Below are positions 35,356 through 45,214 of a DNA stretch of 64,000 nt, in pieces. The stretch is from assembly GCF_001427285.1 (NCBI RefSeq), contig NZ_LMFV01000002.1, positions 1 through 64,000 on the forward strand, given 5' to 3'. This stretch comes from Mesorhizobium sp. Root552 (GTDB lineage: Bacteria; Pseudomonadota; Alphaproteobacteria; Rhizobiales; Rhizobiaceae). The translations under genes and the position numbers were made by a program. Under the pieces are notes generated by a model. It ran no database searches. It had not been told where the DNA came from and worked only from the letters and a program-made list of their open reading frames with translations. Position 1 is the stretch's first letter; every line of letters begins with the position of its first letter.

Positions 35356-36675
35356 ATGAACATCTTATTGCAACGGATTATCGACAAGGCCATCCACACC
35401 GGCAATCTGACAGTCACCGGCCCGAACGGCGCCACCAGAACCTATGGCGACGGCACCGGCGACAAGGTGCACATGGTCATTCACACCAAGCGGGCCGAGC
35501 GCGCGATTGCGCTGCACCCGTCACTCGCGATCCCCGAAGCATTCATGGAGCAGGAGCTCGATTTCGTCGAAGGCGACGTGCTGAGCTTCCTCCACCTCAT
35601 CTACCAGAACCTTGGCATTTCGTGGACCGATTCAAGCTGGGGCAAGCTGCTCAATTCGGCGCGGCTGGCGTTCAGGCCCTTGCAGCAGCTCAACACCACC
35701 CGGCGTTCCAAGAAGAACGTCGAGCATCACTACGATCTCTCGGGCGCGCTCTACAAACTCTTCCTCGACGACGACATGCAGTATTCCTGCGCCTATTTCG
35801 AGCGGCCGGACATGACGCTGGAGGAGGCGCAACTGGCCAAGAAGCGCCACATCGCCGCGAAGCTCCGCATCAAGCCCGGCCAGAGCGTGCTCGACATCGG
35901 CTGCGGCTGGGGCGGACTGGGCCTTTACATCGCTAAGACCTTCGAATCCGAGGTGCTCGGCGTCACCCTATCCCACGAACAACATCAGGTGGCGACGGAA
36001 CGAGCGCAGGCGGCGGGGCTGGACCGCAATGTGCATTTCGAAATCCGCGACTATCGCGACCTGTCCGAGCGCTTCGACCGCATCGTCTCGGTCGGCATGT
36101 TCGAGCATGTCGGCATCACGCAATACCAGACCTTCTTCGACAAGTGCGCGACCCTGTTGAAGCCGGACGGGGTGATGCTCCTGCACACGATCGGCCGCAC
36201 AGCGCCGCCGACAACCACCAACGCCTTTATTCGCAAGCACATTTTCCCCGGCGGCTACATTCCCGCGCTGTCGGAAATGATGCCGGCCATCGAGAAATCG
36301 GGGCTTGCCGTCACCGACGTCGAAATCCTGCGCCTGCACTATGCCGAGACGCTGAAGCACTGGCGCGAACGCTTCCTCGCCAACCGCGACAAGGTCAAGG
36401 ACATCTACGACGAACGCTTCTGCCGCATGTGGGAGTTCTATCTTTGCGGATCGGAAGCTTCGTTCCGCTGGCAGGACCTGGTCAATTTCCAGGTTCAACT
36501 GACCCGCAAGAACGACGTCCTGCCGATGACGCGCGACTATATCTCCAAATGCGAAAAGACGCTGGAGATGCATGAAATGGCGCACGGCAAGGCCGTCGCG
36601 CAGGATCAGCCGGCAAACGGGACAAAGGCGAGACCCAAGACCAGCCGCAATGGCAGGGTTTCCGACGGAAAATAA
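35356..36675 (+). CDS. cyclopropane-fatty-acyl-phospholipid synthase family methyltransferase
   Basis: 439 aa from ATG 35356. The SAM-binding motif [16 protein letters not shown] lies near residue 178. [24 protein letters not shown] and [14 protein letters not shown] are the family signatures of Cfa proteins. The enzyme should add a methylene group from S-adenosylmethionine to unsaturated acyl chains of membrane lipids. Several rhizobia carry two or more paralogs, so the exact role (Cfa1, Cfa2 or another) is open. Confidence 0.88.
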   Translation: MNILLQRIIDKAIHTGNLTVTGPNGATRTYGDGTGDKVHMVIHTKRAERAIALHPSLAIPEAFMEQELDFVEGDVLSFLHLIYQNLGISWTDSSWGKLLNSARLAFRPLQQLNTTRRSKKNVEHHYDLSGALYKLFLDDDMQYSCAYFERPDMTLEEAQLAKKRHIAAKLRIKPGQSVLDIGCGWGGLGLYIAKTFESEVLGVTLSHEQHQVATERAQAAGLDRNVHFEIRDYRDLSERFDRIVSVGMFEHVGITQYQTFFDKCATLLKPDGVMLLHTIGRTAPPTTTNAFIRKHIFPGGYIPALSEMMPAIEKSGLAVTDVEILRLHYAETLKHWRERFLANRDKVKDIYDERFCRMWEFYLCGSEASFRWQDLVNFQVQLTRKNDVLPMTRDYISKCEKTLEMHEMAHGKAVAQDQPANGTKARPKTSRNGRVSDGK

Positions 36676-36770
36676 CCCACGGCCACGCGATTGCCGGCCT
36701 CTTGGCTGCATCTGCTTGTAAACAGTGCCGATTGCGGCGAATAGGGTGGAGTCGCCGCCGGGAGCCCGCC

Positions 36771-37094
36771 ATGACCTATGTTCTCTACACTGCCGCCGCA
36801 CTTGCCGAGATCGCCGGATGCTTCGCGTTCTGGGCATGGTGGAGGCTGGACAAGTCGGCGCTCTGGCTTGCGCCAGGGCTGGTTTCGCTGATTCTTTTTG
36901 CCTGGCTGCTGACGCTGGTGGATAGTGACGCAGCAGGGCGCACCTATGCCGCATATGGCGGCATCTACATTGCCGCTTCGCTTTGCTGGCTCTGGCTGGC
37001 CGAAGGCGTGCGGCCCGATCGCTGGGACATGCTTGGCGCGATGGTGTGCCTGGCGGGCGCATCGCTCATTCTTTTCGCGCCGCGCGGGGCCTAG
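36771..37094 (+). CDS. UPF0060 (YnfA-type) membrane protein
   Basis: 107 aa from ATG 36771 with GGGAG ahead of it. Four hydrophobic segments cover nearly the whole chain. The family signature [15 protein letters not shown] and [20 protein letters not shown] is plain. YnfA-like proteins belong near the small multidrug resistance superfamily; transport function is inferred, not shown. The gene ends 3 bp before the Rsm22-type gene. Confidence 0.88.
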   Translation: MTYVLYTAAALAEIAGCFAFWAWWRLDKSALWLAPGLVSLILFAWLLTLVDSDAAGRTYAAYGGIYIAASLCWLWLAEGVRPDRWDMLGAMVCLAGASLILFAPRGA

Positions 37095-37097
37095 TCC

Positions 37098-38063
37098 TTG
37101 GAACTGCCTGCACAGCTCCGGCAAACCGTCGATGAATTGCTGGAAAACACGCCGCTTGCCGACCTGAAGGCGGCGGCCAAAACGTTGTCGGATCGCTATC
37201 GCACGGAAACCCGCGACGGTCGCCTTCACATGGCCGCGGATCTGGCGGTCAAGGCCTATCTCGCGACCCGCCTGCCCGCGACCTATGCCGCCGTGCGCGC
37301 CAGTCTCGACGCCATTGGTGACGCAAGGCCGGACTGGACGCCGGAGAGCCTGCTCGACATAGGTGCCGGCCCCGGAACCGTGCTGTGGGCGGCTTTCGAC
37401 GCATGGCCGGAACTTCAGGGCGCGACGTTGCTTGAGGCAAGTGCCGCCGCTCGGCGCATCGGTGAAAGGTTGGCCGCAGGAGTTGCCGTGCCCCTGGACT
37501 GGAGAAGCGGCGACGCAACGATCGATCTTGACGAGTTGCAGGCTGCAGAACTGGTGACAGCCGCCTATGTGCTGGACGAGATCGTACCCTCTTCGCTGCC
37601 GAACCTGATCGAGCGGCTGTGGCAATTGAGTGCCGACACGCTGCTTCTGGTCGAGCCCGGCACGCCATCCGGGTGGCGACGGATCCTGGCGGCACGCACC
37701 CAATTGATCGCCGCCGGAGCACATGTGCTGGCCCCTTGCCCCCACCAACAGCCCTGCCCGATTGCCGCGCCGGACTGGTGCCATTTCGCCCGCCGCGTGG
37801 CGCGTTCGCGGCTTCACAGGCTCGCCAAGGATGCCGAGGTGCCGTGGGAGGACGAGAAATTCATCTATCTTGCGGCCACCCGCCAGCCGCTGGCCGCGGC
37901 GGGGCCACGCGTGCTTGCCCCGCCGAAAGCCGGCTCGGGCAAGGTGGACCTGAAGCTTTGCGGAACGGACGGGCAAGCGAGCCAACGCCTGTTTACCAAG
38001 CGAGACGGCGATGCCTTCAAGCGCGCGCGCCGGGCCGGCTGGGGCGACACGCTCGCCGATTGA
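37098..38063 (+). CDS. Rsm22-type small ribosomal subunit methyltransferase-like protein
   Basis: 321 aa, TTG start 3 bp behind the YnfA gene. LLDIGAGPGTVLWAA is a SAM-binding motif (near residue 88), and TAAYVLDEI follows. APCPHQQPCPIAAPDWCHFA has the clustered cysteines and histidines that define the Rsm22 family, where they may bind a metal cluster. Mitochondrial Rsm22/METTL17 proteins act in small-subunit assembly; the bacterial role is not well known. Confidence 0.82.
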   Translation: MELPAQLRQTVDELLENTPLADLKAAAKTLSDRYRTETRDGRLHMAADLAVKAYLATRLPATYAAVRASLDAIGDARPDWTPESLLDIGAGPGTVLWAAFDAWPELQGATLLEASAAARRIGERLAAGVAVPLDWRSGDATIDLDELQAAELVTAAYVLDEIVPSSLPNLIERLWQLSADTLLLVEPGTPSGWRRILAARTQLIAAGAHVLAPCPHQQPCPIAAPDWCHFARRVARSRLHRLAKDAEVPWEDEKFIYLAATRQPLAAAGPRVLAPPKAGSGKVDLKLCGTDGQASQRLFTKRDGDAFKRARRAGWGDTLAD

Positions 38064-38256
38064 CGCAGCCATATATTCCTGTTTTGTTCCTGGAAATCCC
38101 GATCTCGATTCGAGTCAATGAGGATTCTTTCCACCGGAGGCGTCTGGCTGTGAATCGCGGGCAAGAACGGTCGTTCGGTTGGTTGTGATGCAGATATGTC
38201 AGCACCCCTTTTCGTCGTTCTGATATCGAGGAGCCGGATTAGCATTAGAGGGAATC

Positions 38257-39747
38257 ATGGCTGAGGCAGCGCGCAAGTTCGGAGTGCCGGAAACACCGCT
38301 CTATCGCGAGGCGCCGAACAATATCGAGGCCGAGCAGGCGCTGCTCGGCGCCATTCTCGTCAACAACGATGCCTTCTACCGCGTTTCGGACTTCCTCAAG
38401 GCCTCGCATTTCTACGAACCGCTGCACCGCAAGATCTTCGAGGTTTCGGCCGAATTGATCCGCATGGGTAAGATGGCCAATCCGGTGACGATCAAGACCT
38501 TCCTGCCGGCGGACGAGAAGGTCGGCGACATGACGGTCGCGCATTATCTCGCCCGCCTCGCCGCCGAAGCCGTCACCGTCATCAACGCTGCCGACTATGG
38601 CCGCGCCATCTACGATCTCGCCACGCGCCGCGCCCTGATCACGGTCGGCGAGGACATGGTCAACATCGCCTATGACGCGCCTGTCGACATGTCGCCATCG
38701 GACCAGATCGAGGATGCAGAGCGGCGGCTGTTCGAACTGGCGGAAACCGGGCGCTACGACGGCGGCTTCGAAAGCTTCACCGATGCGGTCAAGACCGCCG
38801 TGGACATGGCCAATGCCGCCTATATGCGCGACGGCGGCCTTTCAGGCGTTGCCACCGGCCTGCGCGACCTCGACCGGCGCATGGGCGGCCTGCAATCCTC
38901 CGATCTGATCGTGCTTGCCGGTCGCCCCGGCATGGGCAAGACGTCGCTGGCCACCAACATCGCCTTCAACATCGCCGAGGCCTATCAACCCGCCCAGCAG
39001 GCGGATGGCTCGTTCAAGGCGGCAAATGGCGGCGTGGTCGGCTTCTTTTCGCTTGAAATGTCGTCGGAACAGCTCGCAACCCGTATCATTTCCGAGCAGA
39101 CGGAAATTCCGTCATCGAAAATCCGCCGCGGCGAAATCAGCGAAGTGGATTTCGAAAAGCTGGTCGCCTGCTCGCAGACCATGCAGAAACTGCCGCTGTT
39201 CATCGACCAGACCGGCGGCATCTCGATCGCGCAGCTTGCAGCGCGCGCGCGACGCCTGAAGCGCCAGCGCGGCCTCGACGTCATCGTCATCGACTATATC
39301 CAACTCATGCAGGGCTCGTCCGCCAAGGCGAGCCAGGGCCGCGTGCAGGAAGTGACCGAGATCACCACGGGCCTGAAGGCTCTGGCCAAGGAACTGGGGG
39401 TGCCGATCATCGCGCTGTCGCAGCTGTCGCGACAGGTGGAAAGCCGCGACGACAAGCGCCCGCAGCTTTCGGACCTGCGCGAATCGGGCTCGATCGAGCA
39501 GGACGCCGACGTGGTGATGTTCGTGTTCCGCGAGGAATATTATCTCAAGAACAAGGAACCCAAGCTCGGCACGCCCGAATATGTGCAGTGGGAAAACGAG
39601 ATGAACGAAGCCCGCGGCAAGGCAGAAGTCATCATCGCCAAGCAGCGACATGGCCCTACCGGCACGATCAGCCTCGGCTTCCAGGGCGAATTTACCCGTT
39701 TCTTCGACCTCGCCGAAGACAGCCATCTGCCGGAGAGGTTCGAGTAA
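38257..39747 (+). CDS. dnaB: replicative DNA helicase DnaB
   Basis: 496 aa with GAGGG before the ATG. The N-terminal domain (PNNIEAEQALLGAILVNNDAF) is followed by a RecA-type domain with Walker A GRPGMGKTSL near residue 225, a Walker B with VIVIDYIQLM and the arginine-finger region. It is the hexameric helicase that leads the replication fork. It precedes radA by 9 bp. Confidence 0.97.
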   Translation: MAEAARKFGVPETPLYREAPNNIEAEQALLGAILVNNDAFYRVSDFLKASHFYEPLHRKIFEVSAELIRMGKMANPVTIKTFLPADEKVGDMTVAHYLARLAAEAVTVINAADYGRAIYDLATRRALITVGEDMVNIAYDAPVDMSPSDQIEDAERRLFELAETGRYDGGFESFTDAVKTAVDMANAAYMRDGGLSGVATGLRDLDRRMGGLQSSDLIVLAGRPGMGKTSLATNIAFNIAEAYQPAQQADGSFKAANGGVVGFFSLEMSSEQLATRIISEQTEIPSSKIRRGEISEVDFEKLVACSQTMQKLPLFIDQTGGISIAQLAARARRLKRQRGLDVIVIDYIQLMQGSSAKASQGRVQEVTEITTGLKALAKELGVPIIALSQLSRQVESRDDKRPQLSDLRESGSIEQDADVVMFVFREEYYLKNKEPKLGTPEYVQWENEMNEARGKAEVIIAKQRHGPTGTISLGFQGEFTRFFDLAEDSHLPERFE

Positions 39748-39756
39748 GCCCCTCAT

Positions 39757-41172
39757 ATGGCCAAGTCTCGCGTTCAATTCATCTGCCAGAACTGCGGTTC
39801 GGTGCATCAGCGCTGGGCCGGCAAATGCGATGGCTGCGGCGAATGGAACACGCTCGTCGAGGAAGGCACCAGCGGCGGCATCGGCTCCGGGCCGGCATCG
39901 GCGAAGAATGCCCGCAAGGGCCGCGCCGTCGTGCTCACTACCCTGTCCGGCGAGATCGAGGATGCGCCGCGCATCGTCTCCGGCATCGGCGAGCTTGACC
40001 GCGCCACCGGCGGCGGTTTCGTGCGCGGCTCGGCACTTCTGGTCGGCGGCGACCCCGGCATCGGCAAATCGACGCTTCTGACGCAGGCGGCAGCGGCTTT
40101 GGCCAATCGCGGCCACCGCATCGTCTATGTCTCGGGCGAAGAAGCCGTCGCCCAGATCAGGCTGCGCGCCCAGCGTCTCGGCGTAGCCGACACGTCGGTC
40201 GAGCTCGCCGCAGAAACCAATGTCGAGGACATCCTCGCCACCATAGCCGACGGCAAGCGGCCTGACCTCGTCATCCTCGATTCGATCCAGACCTTGTGGA
40301 CCGACCTTGCCGAATCGGCTCCCGGTACCGTCACGCAGGTCCGCGCGGCGGCGCAGGCGATGATCCGCTATGCCAAATCGACCGGTGCCGCCATCGTTCT
40401 GGTCGGCCATGTCACCAAGGAAGGCCAGATCGCCGGCCCGCGCGTGGTCGAGCACATGGTCGACGGCGTGCTCTATTTCGAGGGTGAAGGCGGCCACCAC
40501 TATCGCATCCTGCGCACTGTGAAGAACCGTTTTGGACCGACCGACGAGATCGGCGTTTTCGAGATGTCGGACAAGGGCCTGCGCGAAGTGGCCAACCCGT
40601 CCGAACTTTTTCTTGGCGAACGACATGCCAAATCGCCCGGCGCGGCGGTCTTTGCCGGCATGGAAGGCACGCGGCCGGTGCTGGTGGAAATCCAGGCGCT
40701 TGTCGCTCCCTCCTCGCTCGGCACGCCAAGGCGTGCCGTGGTCGGCTGGGACGGCGCGCGGCTTTCCATGGTCCTTGCGGTGCTGGAAGCACATTGCGGC
40801 GTGCGTTTTTCCCAGCATGACGTCTATCTCAATGTGGCCGGCGGATACCGGATTTCGGAGCCTGCCGCCGATCTGGCGGTTGCCGCTGCCCTGGTTTCAT
40901 CGCTCACCGGCCTTGCCCTTCCCGCCGATTGCGTCTATTTCGGCGAAATCAGCCTTTCGGGTGCAATAAGGCCGGTTGCCCATGCGCAACAGCGCCTCAA
41001 GGAAGCCGAAAAGCTGGGTTTTGGAAGCGCGGTGCTGCCCTTGGCAAGCTCAAAGGGCAGCGAGGAAATCACCGGAGGGATTGGGGCTGGTGCTTTTCGA
41101 CCCACCGAGCTTGCCGACCTGGTGGCGCGCATCGCCGGCTCCCGCCGCAGCCGCGCCAACGAAGACGAATGA
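39757..41172 (+). CDS. radA: DNA repair protein RadA
   Basis: 471 aa. The N-terminal C4 zinc finger uses Cys10, Cys13, Cys24 and Cys27. The Walker A GGDPGIGKSTL is at 98-108, the RadA-specific KNRFG motif is present (TVKNRFGPTDEIGVFEM), and a Lon-protease-like C-terminal domain follows (LSGAIRPVAHAQQRLKEAEK). RadA promotes branch migration in recombinational repair. It is 9 bp behind dnaB and 21 bp before cvpA. Confidence 0.97.
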   Translation: MAKSRVQFICQNCGSVHQRWAGKCDGCGEWNTLVEEGTSGGIGSGPASAKNARKGRAVVLTTLSGEIEDAPRIVSGIGELDRATGGGFVRGSALLVGGDPGIGKSTLLTQAAAALANRGHRIVYVSGEEAVAQIRLRAQRLGVADTSVELAAETNVEDILATIADGKRPDLVILDSIQTLWTDLAESAPGTVTQVRAAAQAMIRYAKSTGAAIVLVGHVTKEGQIAGPRVVEHMVDGVLYFEGEGGHHYRILRTVKNRFGPTDEIGVFEMSDKGLREVANPSELFLGERHAKSPGAAVFAGMEGTRPVLVEIQALVAPSSLGTPRRAVVGWDGARLSMVLAVLEAHCGVRFSQHDVYLNVAGGYRISEPAADLAVAAALVSSLTGLALPADCVYFGEISLSGAIRPVAHAQQRLKEAEKLGFGSAVLPLASSKGSEEITGGIGAGAFRPTELADLVARIAGSRRSRANEDE

Positions 41173-41193
41173 TGCGGCTCATGAAGTGGGGCG

Positions 41194-41859
41194 ATGACCA
41201 TGCCGATTACGCTGCTTGACGGAATTCTCGTCGGCTTCACACTGGTTTCGGCGATGTTGGCAATGGTGCGCGGCTTTTCGCGCGAAGTGCTGTCGATCGC
41301 CTCCTGGGCGGCTTCCGCAGCAGCAGCGTTCTTCTTCTACAAGCCGGTGCTGCCCTACGTTCAGCCTTATATCGACAATGACAAGATCGCCATGGCGGCG
41401 GCGGCTGGCATCGTCTTCATCATCGCGCTGATCGTGGTGACGGTGATCACGATGAAGATCGCCGATTTCATCATCGATTCGCGCATCGGTGCGCTCGACC
41501 GCACGCTTGGCTTCCTTTACGGCGCGGCGCGCGGCATCCTCGTGGTGGCTGTCGGCCTCTTGTTCTTCAACTGGCTGGCCGGCGACAAGGCACCCGCATG
41601 GATTGAAGCTGCAAAGTCAAGGCCGCTCCTGGAATCGGTCGGCGCAAAGCTTGAAAGCCTGCTGCCGGAAGATCCCGAAAACGCCATCCTCAAGCGCCTC
41701 AATCAAGGCCAGCAGACCCCCGAAAGCGGAACAGCCGCACCGCCTGCCACTGAAGCTCCCGGAGCCGAAGCGCCGGCAGCAGACGGCAACGACGCAACCC
41801 CACCGGAAGACGGCGCCGACGTGCCGCCGGATGAAGAAGCCCCGGCGACCAATAACTGA
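41194..41859 (+). CDS. cvpA: CvpA family membrane protein
   Basis: 221 aa. Four membrane segments occupy the first 145 residues, with the family pattern DGILVGFTLVSAMLAMVRGFSREVLSI at the start. The last 70 residues are a proline-, alanine- and glutamate-rich tail, likely disordered. CvpA was named for colicin V production in E. coli but has a broader, unclear envelope role. It precedes purF, as in many proteobacteria, here across a 349-bp gap with a structured element. Confidence 0.88.
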   Translation: MTMPITLLDGILVGFTLVSAMLAMVRGFSREVLSIASWAASAAAAFFFYKPVLPYVQPYIDNDKIAMAAAAGIVFIIALIVVTVITMKIADFIIDSRIGALDRTLGFLYGAARGILVVAVGLLFFNWLAGDKAPAWIEAAKSRPLLESVGAKLESLLPEDPENAILKRLNQGQQTPESGTAAPPATEAPGAEAPAADGNDATPPEDGADVPPDEEAPATNN

Positions 41860-41923
41860 CGGCGTCGCACGGTCGTGAACTTCCCATTGCCGAAAGGCGA
41901 TGGTGAGACTATATGGCGGCTTG

Positions 41924-42191
41924 AGGGCCAGGACCTGTTAATCTGATCGAAATGGCGCCTGAAACGGCTAAGAGATGCAAGAAGAAGCCCGCAGATCGAT
42001 GGCCAGCCATCGGTCAAGGGCTTCGACGCCGCAGATCAACGCCGTTTCAGGCGTCCGAAGGGTGTGGCCCATATGGCCCGCTACTTCGTCGCGAAGGTCT
42101 TGAAAATGATGGATATTTACTTCGCCTTCGCTCCTCGTATCCGGCCATATGGCCTCACACCATTTCGACCAGATTAGCAGGTCCTGACCCT
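41924..42191. repeat. MITE-like element with 32-bp inverted ends and nested hairpins
   Basis: The ends 41924-41955 and 42160-42191 are inverted repeats matching at 29 of 32 positions. Two further stems nest inside. A perfect 13-bp pair, CGCCTGAAACGGC, lies at 41956-41968 with its complement at 42041-42053. A near-perfect pair with GGTGTGGCCCATATGG lies at 42061-42078 with its complement at 42143-42161. The whole could fold into a three-way junction as DNA or RNA. It contains no open frame of useful length. It fills nearly the whole gap between cvpA and purF. Confidence 0.65.
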
Positions 42192-42208
42192 AACGGAGCT
42201 TGAGCTTG

Positions 42209-43678
42209 ATGGCAGACGAACAGGACGTTCTCTCAGCCGAGGCCGATGACCATTTCCATGACGAATGCGGCGTGTTCGGCATTTTCGGCCGGCAGGACGC
42301 CGCGGCAATCGTCACGCTTGGCCTGCACGCGCTCCAGCATCGCGGCCAGGAAGCAGCCGGCATCGTTTCCTATGACGGCAGCCAGTTCCACGTCGAGCGC
42401 CATGTCGGCCTGATCGGCGACACCTTCACCAAGCAGCGCGTCATCGACAGCCTGCAGGGTAACCGAGCCATTGGCCACACCCGCTATGCCACCACCGGCG
42501 GCGCCGGCATGCGCAACATCCAGCCCTTCTTCGCCGAGCTGGCGGATGGCGGATTTGCCATCGCCCACAACGGCAATCTGACAAACGCCATGACCGTGCA
42601 GCGCGTGCTGCAAAAGCAGGGTTCGATCTTCTCGTCCACCTCGGACACCGAGACCATCCTGCACCTGGTGGCGACCAGCAAGGAACGCGATCTCAACGCC
42701 CGCTTCATCGATGCCGTGCGCCAGATCGAAGGCGCATTCTCGCTTGTTGCGCTGTCATCGAAGAAGATGATCGGCTGCCGCGATCCGCTGGGTATCCGCC
42801 CGCTGGTGCTGGGCGACCTCGACGGCGCATGGATTCTTGCATCCGAAACCTGCGCGCTCGACATCATCGGCGCGCGCTTCGTGCGCGACGTGAAGCCCGG
42901 CGAAATGGTGGTGGTAACGTCCAAGGGCGTTGAAAGCCTGTTTCCCTTCGAGCCGCAGAAGACACGCTTCTGCATCTTCGAATATGTCTATTTCGCGCGT
43001 CCGGACTCATCTGTCGAAGGCCGCAACGTATACGAAGTGCGCAAGCGCATCGGAGCTGAACTTGCGCGTGAAAACCCGGTGGACGCGGACCTTGTCGTTC
43101 CTGTGCCGGATTCCGGCACGCCGGCTGCCATCGGCTTTTCGCAGGAAGCCAACATGCCGTTCGAACTCGGCATCATCCGCAACCACTATGTCGGACGCAC
43201 CTTCATTTCACCGGGTGATTCCATCCGCCACATGGGCGTGAAGCTGAAGCACAATGCCAATCGCCGGATGATCGAAGGCAAGCGCGTCGTGCTCGTCGAC
43301 GATTCCATCGTGCGCGGCACCACCAGCCAGAAGATCGTTCAGATGGTGCGCGACGCGGGCGCCAAAGAAGTGCATATGCGCATCGCCTCCCCGCCGACGC
43401 GCGCATCCTGCTTCTACGGCGTCGACACGCCGGAAAAGTCGAAGCTTTTGGCGTCCCGCATGTCGGTCGAGGAAATGGCCGATTTCATTCGCGTCGATTC
43501 GCTCGGCTTCCTGACCATCGAAGGGCTTTACCGCGCCGTTGGCGAGGCAAACCGCAACAACGAGCAGCCGCAGTTCTGCGACGCATGTTTCACGGGCGAA
43601 TACCCGACCCGGTTGGCCGACTTTGAAGGCTCCGACAATGTGCGGACCCTTTCGCTGCTGGCAGCAAGCGGATCGTAG
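42209..43678 (+). CDS. purF: amidophosphoribosyltransferase PurF
   Basis: 489 aa from ATG 42209; a TTG 9 bp upstream is too close to the GGAG site. A short propeptide ends before Cys20 in HDECGVFGIFG, the glutaminase nucleophile after cleavage. The PRPP-binding motif VVLVDDSIVRGTTSQ is intact, and GIVSYDGSQFH and HTRYATTGG match the glutamine-site loops. PurF makes 5-phosphoribosylamine, the first step of purine synthesis. Confidence 0.97.
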   Translation: MADEQDVLSAEADDHFHDECGVFGIFGRQDAAAIVTLGLHALQHRGQEAAGIVSYDGSQFHVERHVGLIGDTFTKQRVIDSLQGNRAIGHTRYATTGGAGMRNIQPFFAELADGGFAIAHNGNLTNAMTVQRVLQKQGSIFSSTSDTETILHLVATSKERDLNARFIDAVRQIEGAFSLVALSSKKMIGCRDPLGIRPLVLGDLDGAWILASETCALDIIGARFVRDVKPGEMVVVTSKGVESLFPFEPQKTRFCIFEYVYFARPDSSVEGRNVYEVRKRIGAELARENPVDADLVVPVPDSGTPAAIGFSQEANMPFELGIIRNHYVGRTFISPGDSIRHMGVKLKHNANRRMIEGKRVVLVDDSIVRGTTSQKIVQMVRDAGAKEVHMRIASPPTRASCFYGVDTPEKSKLLASRMSVEEMADFIRVDSLGFLTIEGLYRAVGEANRNNEQPQFCDACFTGEYPTRLADFEGSDNVRTLSLLAASGS

Positions 43679-43705
43679 TCGGTTCGACCAGCCGGTCTTT
43701 CGTCT

Positions 43706-44110
43706 CTACCGCCTCCAGATCAAGCCGTGCTGCATCGCCAGTTTGTCGCCGGGGCCATGCACGGCTGCATAGAGCAGTCCGGCGAGGAATGTGAAGTGGT
43801 CGACGAAGAAGCCGAATTCGGCCTGGTTGCCTTCCCAATGCGATGGGCCGTGGAAGGCGAAGGCGAGAAATATCACATAGGCCCCGGCCAGAAGCGACGC
43901 CTCTGAAAAGAACGCGCCGGTCAGGAAGGCCAGCACAAGCGCCACTTCAAATATTGCCGCCAGCCATGCCAGCAACAGCGGGAATGGAAAGCCGGCGGCG
44001 GCGATATAGGCGGCCGTGTCGGCCGTGCCGGCGAATTTGAAGGTGGCCGCCATGGCGAAGATGCCGGCGAAAATCAGCCTTGCGATCAGGATTGCGACGG
44101 TTCTGCTCAT
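43706..44110 (-). CDS. DoxX family membrane protein
   Basis: 134 aa from ATG 44110 with GAAGGG upstream. Four hydrophobic segments alternate with short loops. The DoxX-type start LIARLIFAGIFAMAATFKFAG and PLLLAWLAAIFEVALVLAFL is recognisable. The family is broad, with roles suggested in redox and membrane stress. The gene is convergent with purF. Confidence 0.8.
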   Translation of the reverse strand: MSRTVAILIARLIFAGIFAMAATFKFAGTADTAAYIAAAGFPFPLLLAWLAAIFEVALVLAFLTGAFFSEASLLAGAYVIFLAFAFHGPSHWEGNQAEFGFFVDHFTFLAGLLYAAVHGPGDKLAMQHGLIWRR

Positions 44111-44277
44111 AGATCCCTTCTCCAACTTGGTCTGGCCCTAGGACGGACCAGCGCTGCCAGTCCCGACATCCATGCGTCAGTTTTCGCAGGGCTGGGGCAA
44201 AATGGATCACCCACCACAGGGTTCCTTCTTGGACGGATTCATCTTATCTGGTGCGCACGCTTAAAGTGGAAACAACG

Positions 44278-45039
44278 ATGACCTCTGCCATTGATCTCAC
44301 CGGCCGCATCGCCGTCGTTACCGGCGCTTCGCGCGGCATCGGCTATTTCATCGCCAAACACCTGGCGGCAGCCGGCGCGCATGTCATTGCGGTGGCGCGC
44401 ACCGTCGGTGGGCTGGAAGAGCTGGACGATGAGATCAAGGCCGAGCGCAAGAAGACCGGCAAGGGTGAAGCGACGCTGGTTCCGCTCGACCTTGCCGACA
44501 TGGAGGGCATCGACCGGCTCGGCGGTGCCATCCACGAGCGCTGGGGCAAGCTCGACATTCTGGTCGCCAATGCGGGTGTGCTGGGTACCATCTCACCGCT
44601 CGGCCATGTCGAAGCCAAGACCTTCGACAAGGTCATGACCATCAACGTGACCTCGACATGGCGTCTGATCCGTTCGGTCGATCCGCTGCTGCGCATGTCG
44701 GACGCTGGCCGCGCGATCCTCATCTCGTCGGGCGCTGCCCATTCGGCGCGCGCCTTCTGGGGGCCTTATGCCGCTTCCAAGGCAGCGGTCGAGGCGCTGG
44801 GGCGCTCCTGGGCCGACGAAACCCGCAACATGCCGCTGCGTGTAAACTCGGTCGATCCGGGCGCGACGCGTACCGCCATGCGCGCGCAGGCCGTGCCGGG
44901 TGAAAACCCGATGACCCTGCCGCATCCTTCCGAAATCGCGGCCCGCATCGTCAATCTCGCCAATCCGTCGCTGACCGAAACCGGCATGATCTACCAGGCC
45001 AAGCATGATCGGTGGGTCGCCTACCGCATGCCGGAATAG
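44278..45039 (+). CDS. short-chain dehydrogenase/reductase
   Basis: 253 aa from ATG 44278. TGASRGIGYFIA is the cofactor-binding motif, LVANAG follows, and the catalytic YAASK lies near residue 163. The cofactor is NAD(P); the residues after the second beta strand do not settle which. In the C-terminus, NPSLTETGMIYQAKHD suggests the YciK-like subgroup. The substrate is not evident from neighbours. Confidence 0.88.
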   Translation: MTSAIDLTGRIAVVTGASRGIGYFIAKHLAAAGAHVIAVARTVGGLEELDDEIKAERKKTGKGEATLVPLDLADMEGIDRLGGAIHERWGKLDILVANAGVLGTISPLGHVEAKTFDKVMTINVTSTWRLIRSVDPLLRMSDAGRAILISSGAAHSARAFWGPYAASKAAVEALGRSWADETRNMPLRVNSVDPGATRTAMRAQAVPGENPMTLPHPSEIAARIVNLANPSLTETGMIYQAKHDRWVAYRMPE

Positions 45040-45214
45040 GATATGTCGATATTCGCGTGATGGCGGCCTGACCCGATTTTTTAAACCCCCGATGATCGGT
45101 CTCGGCACAAAATCTCTCCTACCGCCACACGAAGTCGTGATTGGTGGACGATTTTGCCACCTCCTATCGTTTTCCAGCAGGTAACGACCGTCAACAAGCT
45201 GGAGGACAACCATC

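Noticed and set aside
42192..42208. Purine riboswitch in front of purF
   Set aside because: Only 17 bp separate the structured element from the start, and the element has inverted-repeat ends, not the conserved three-stem purine aptamer core.
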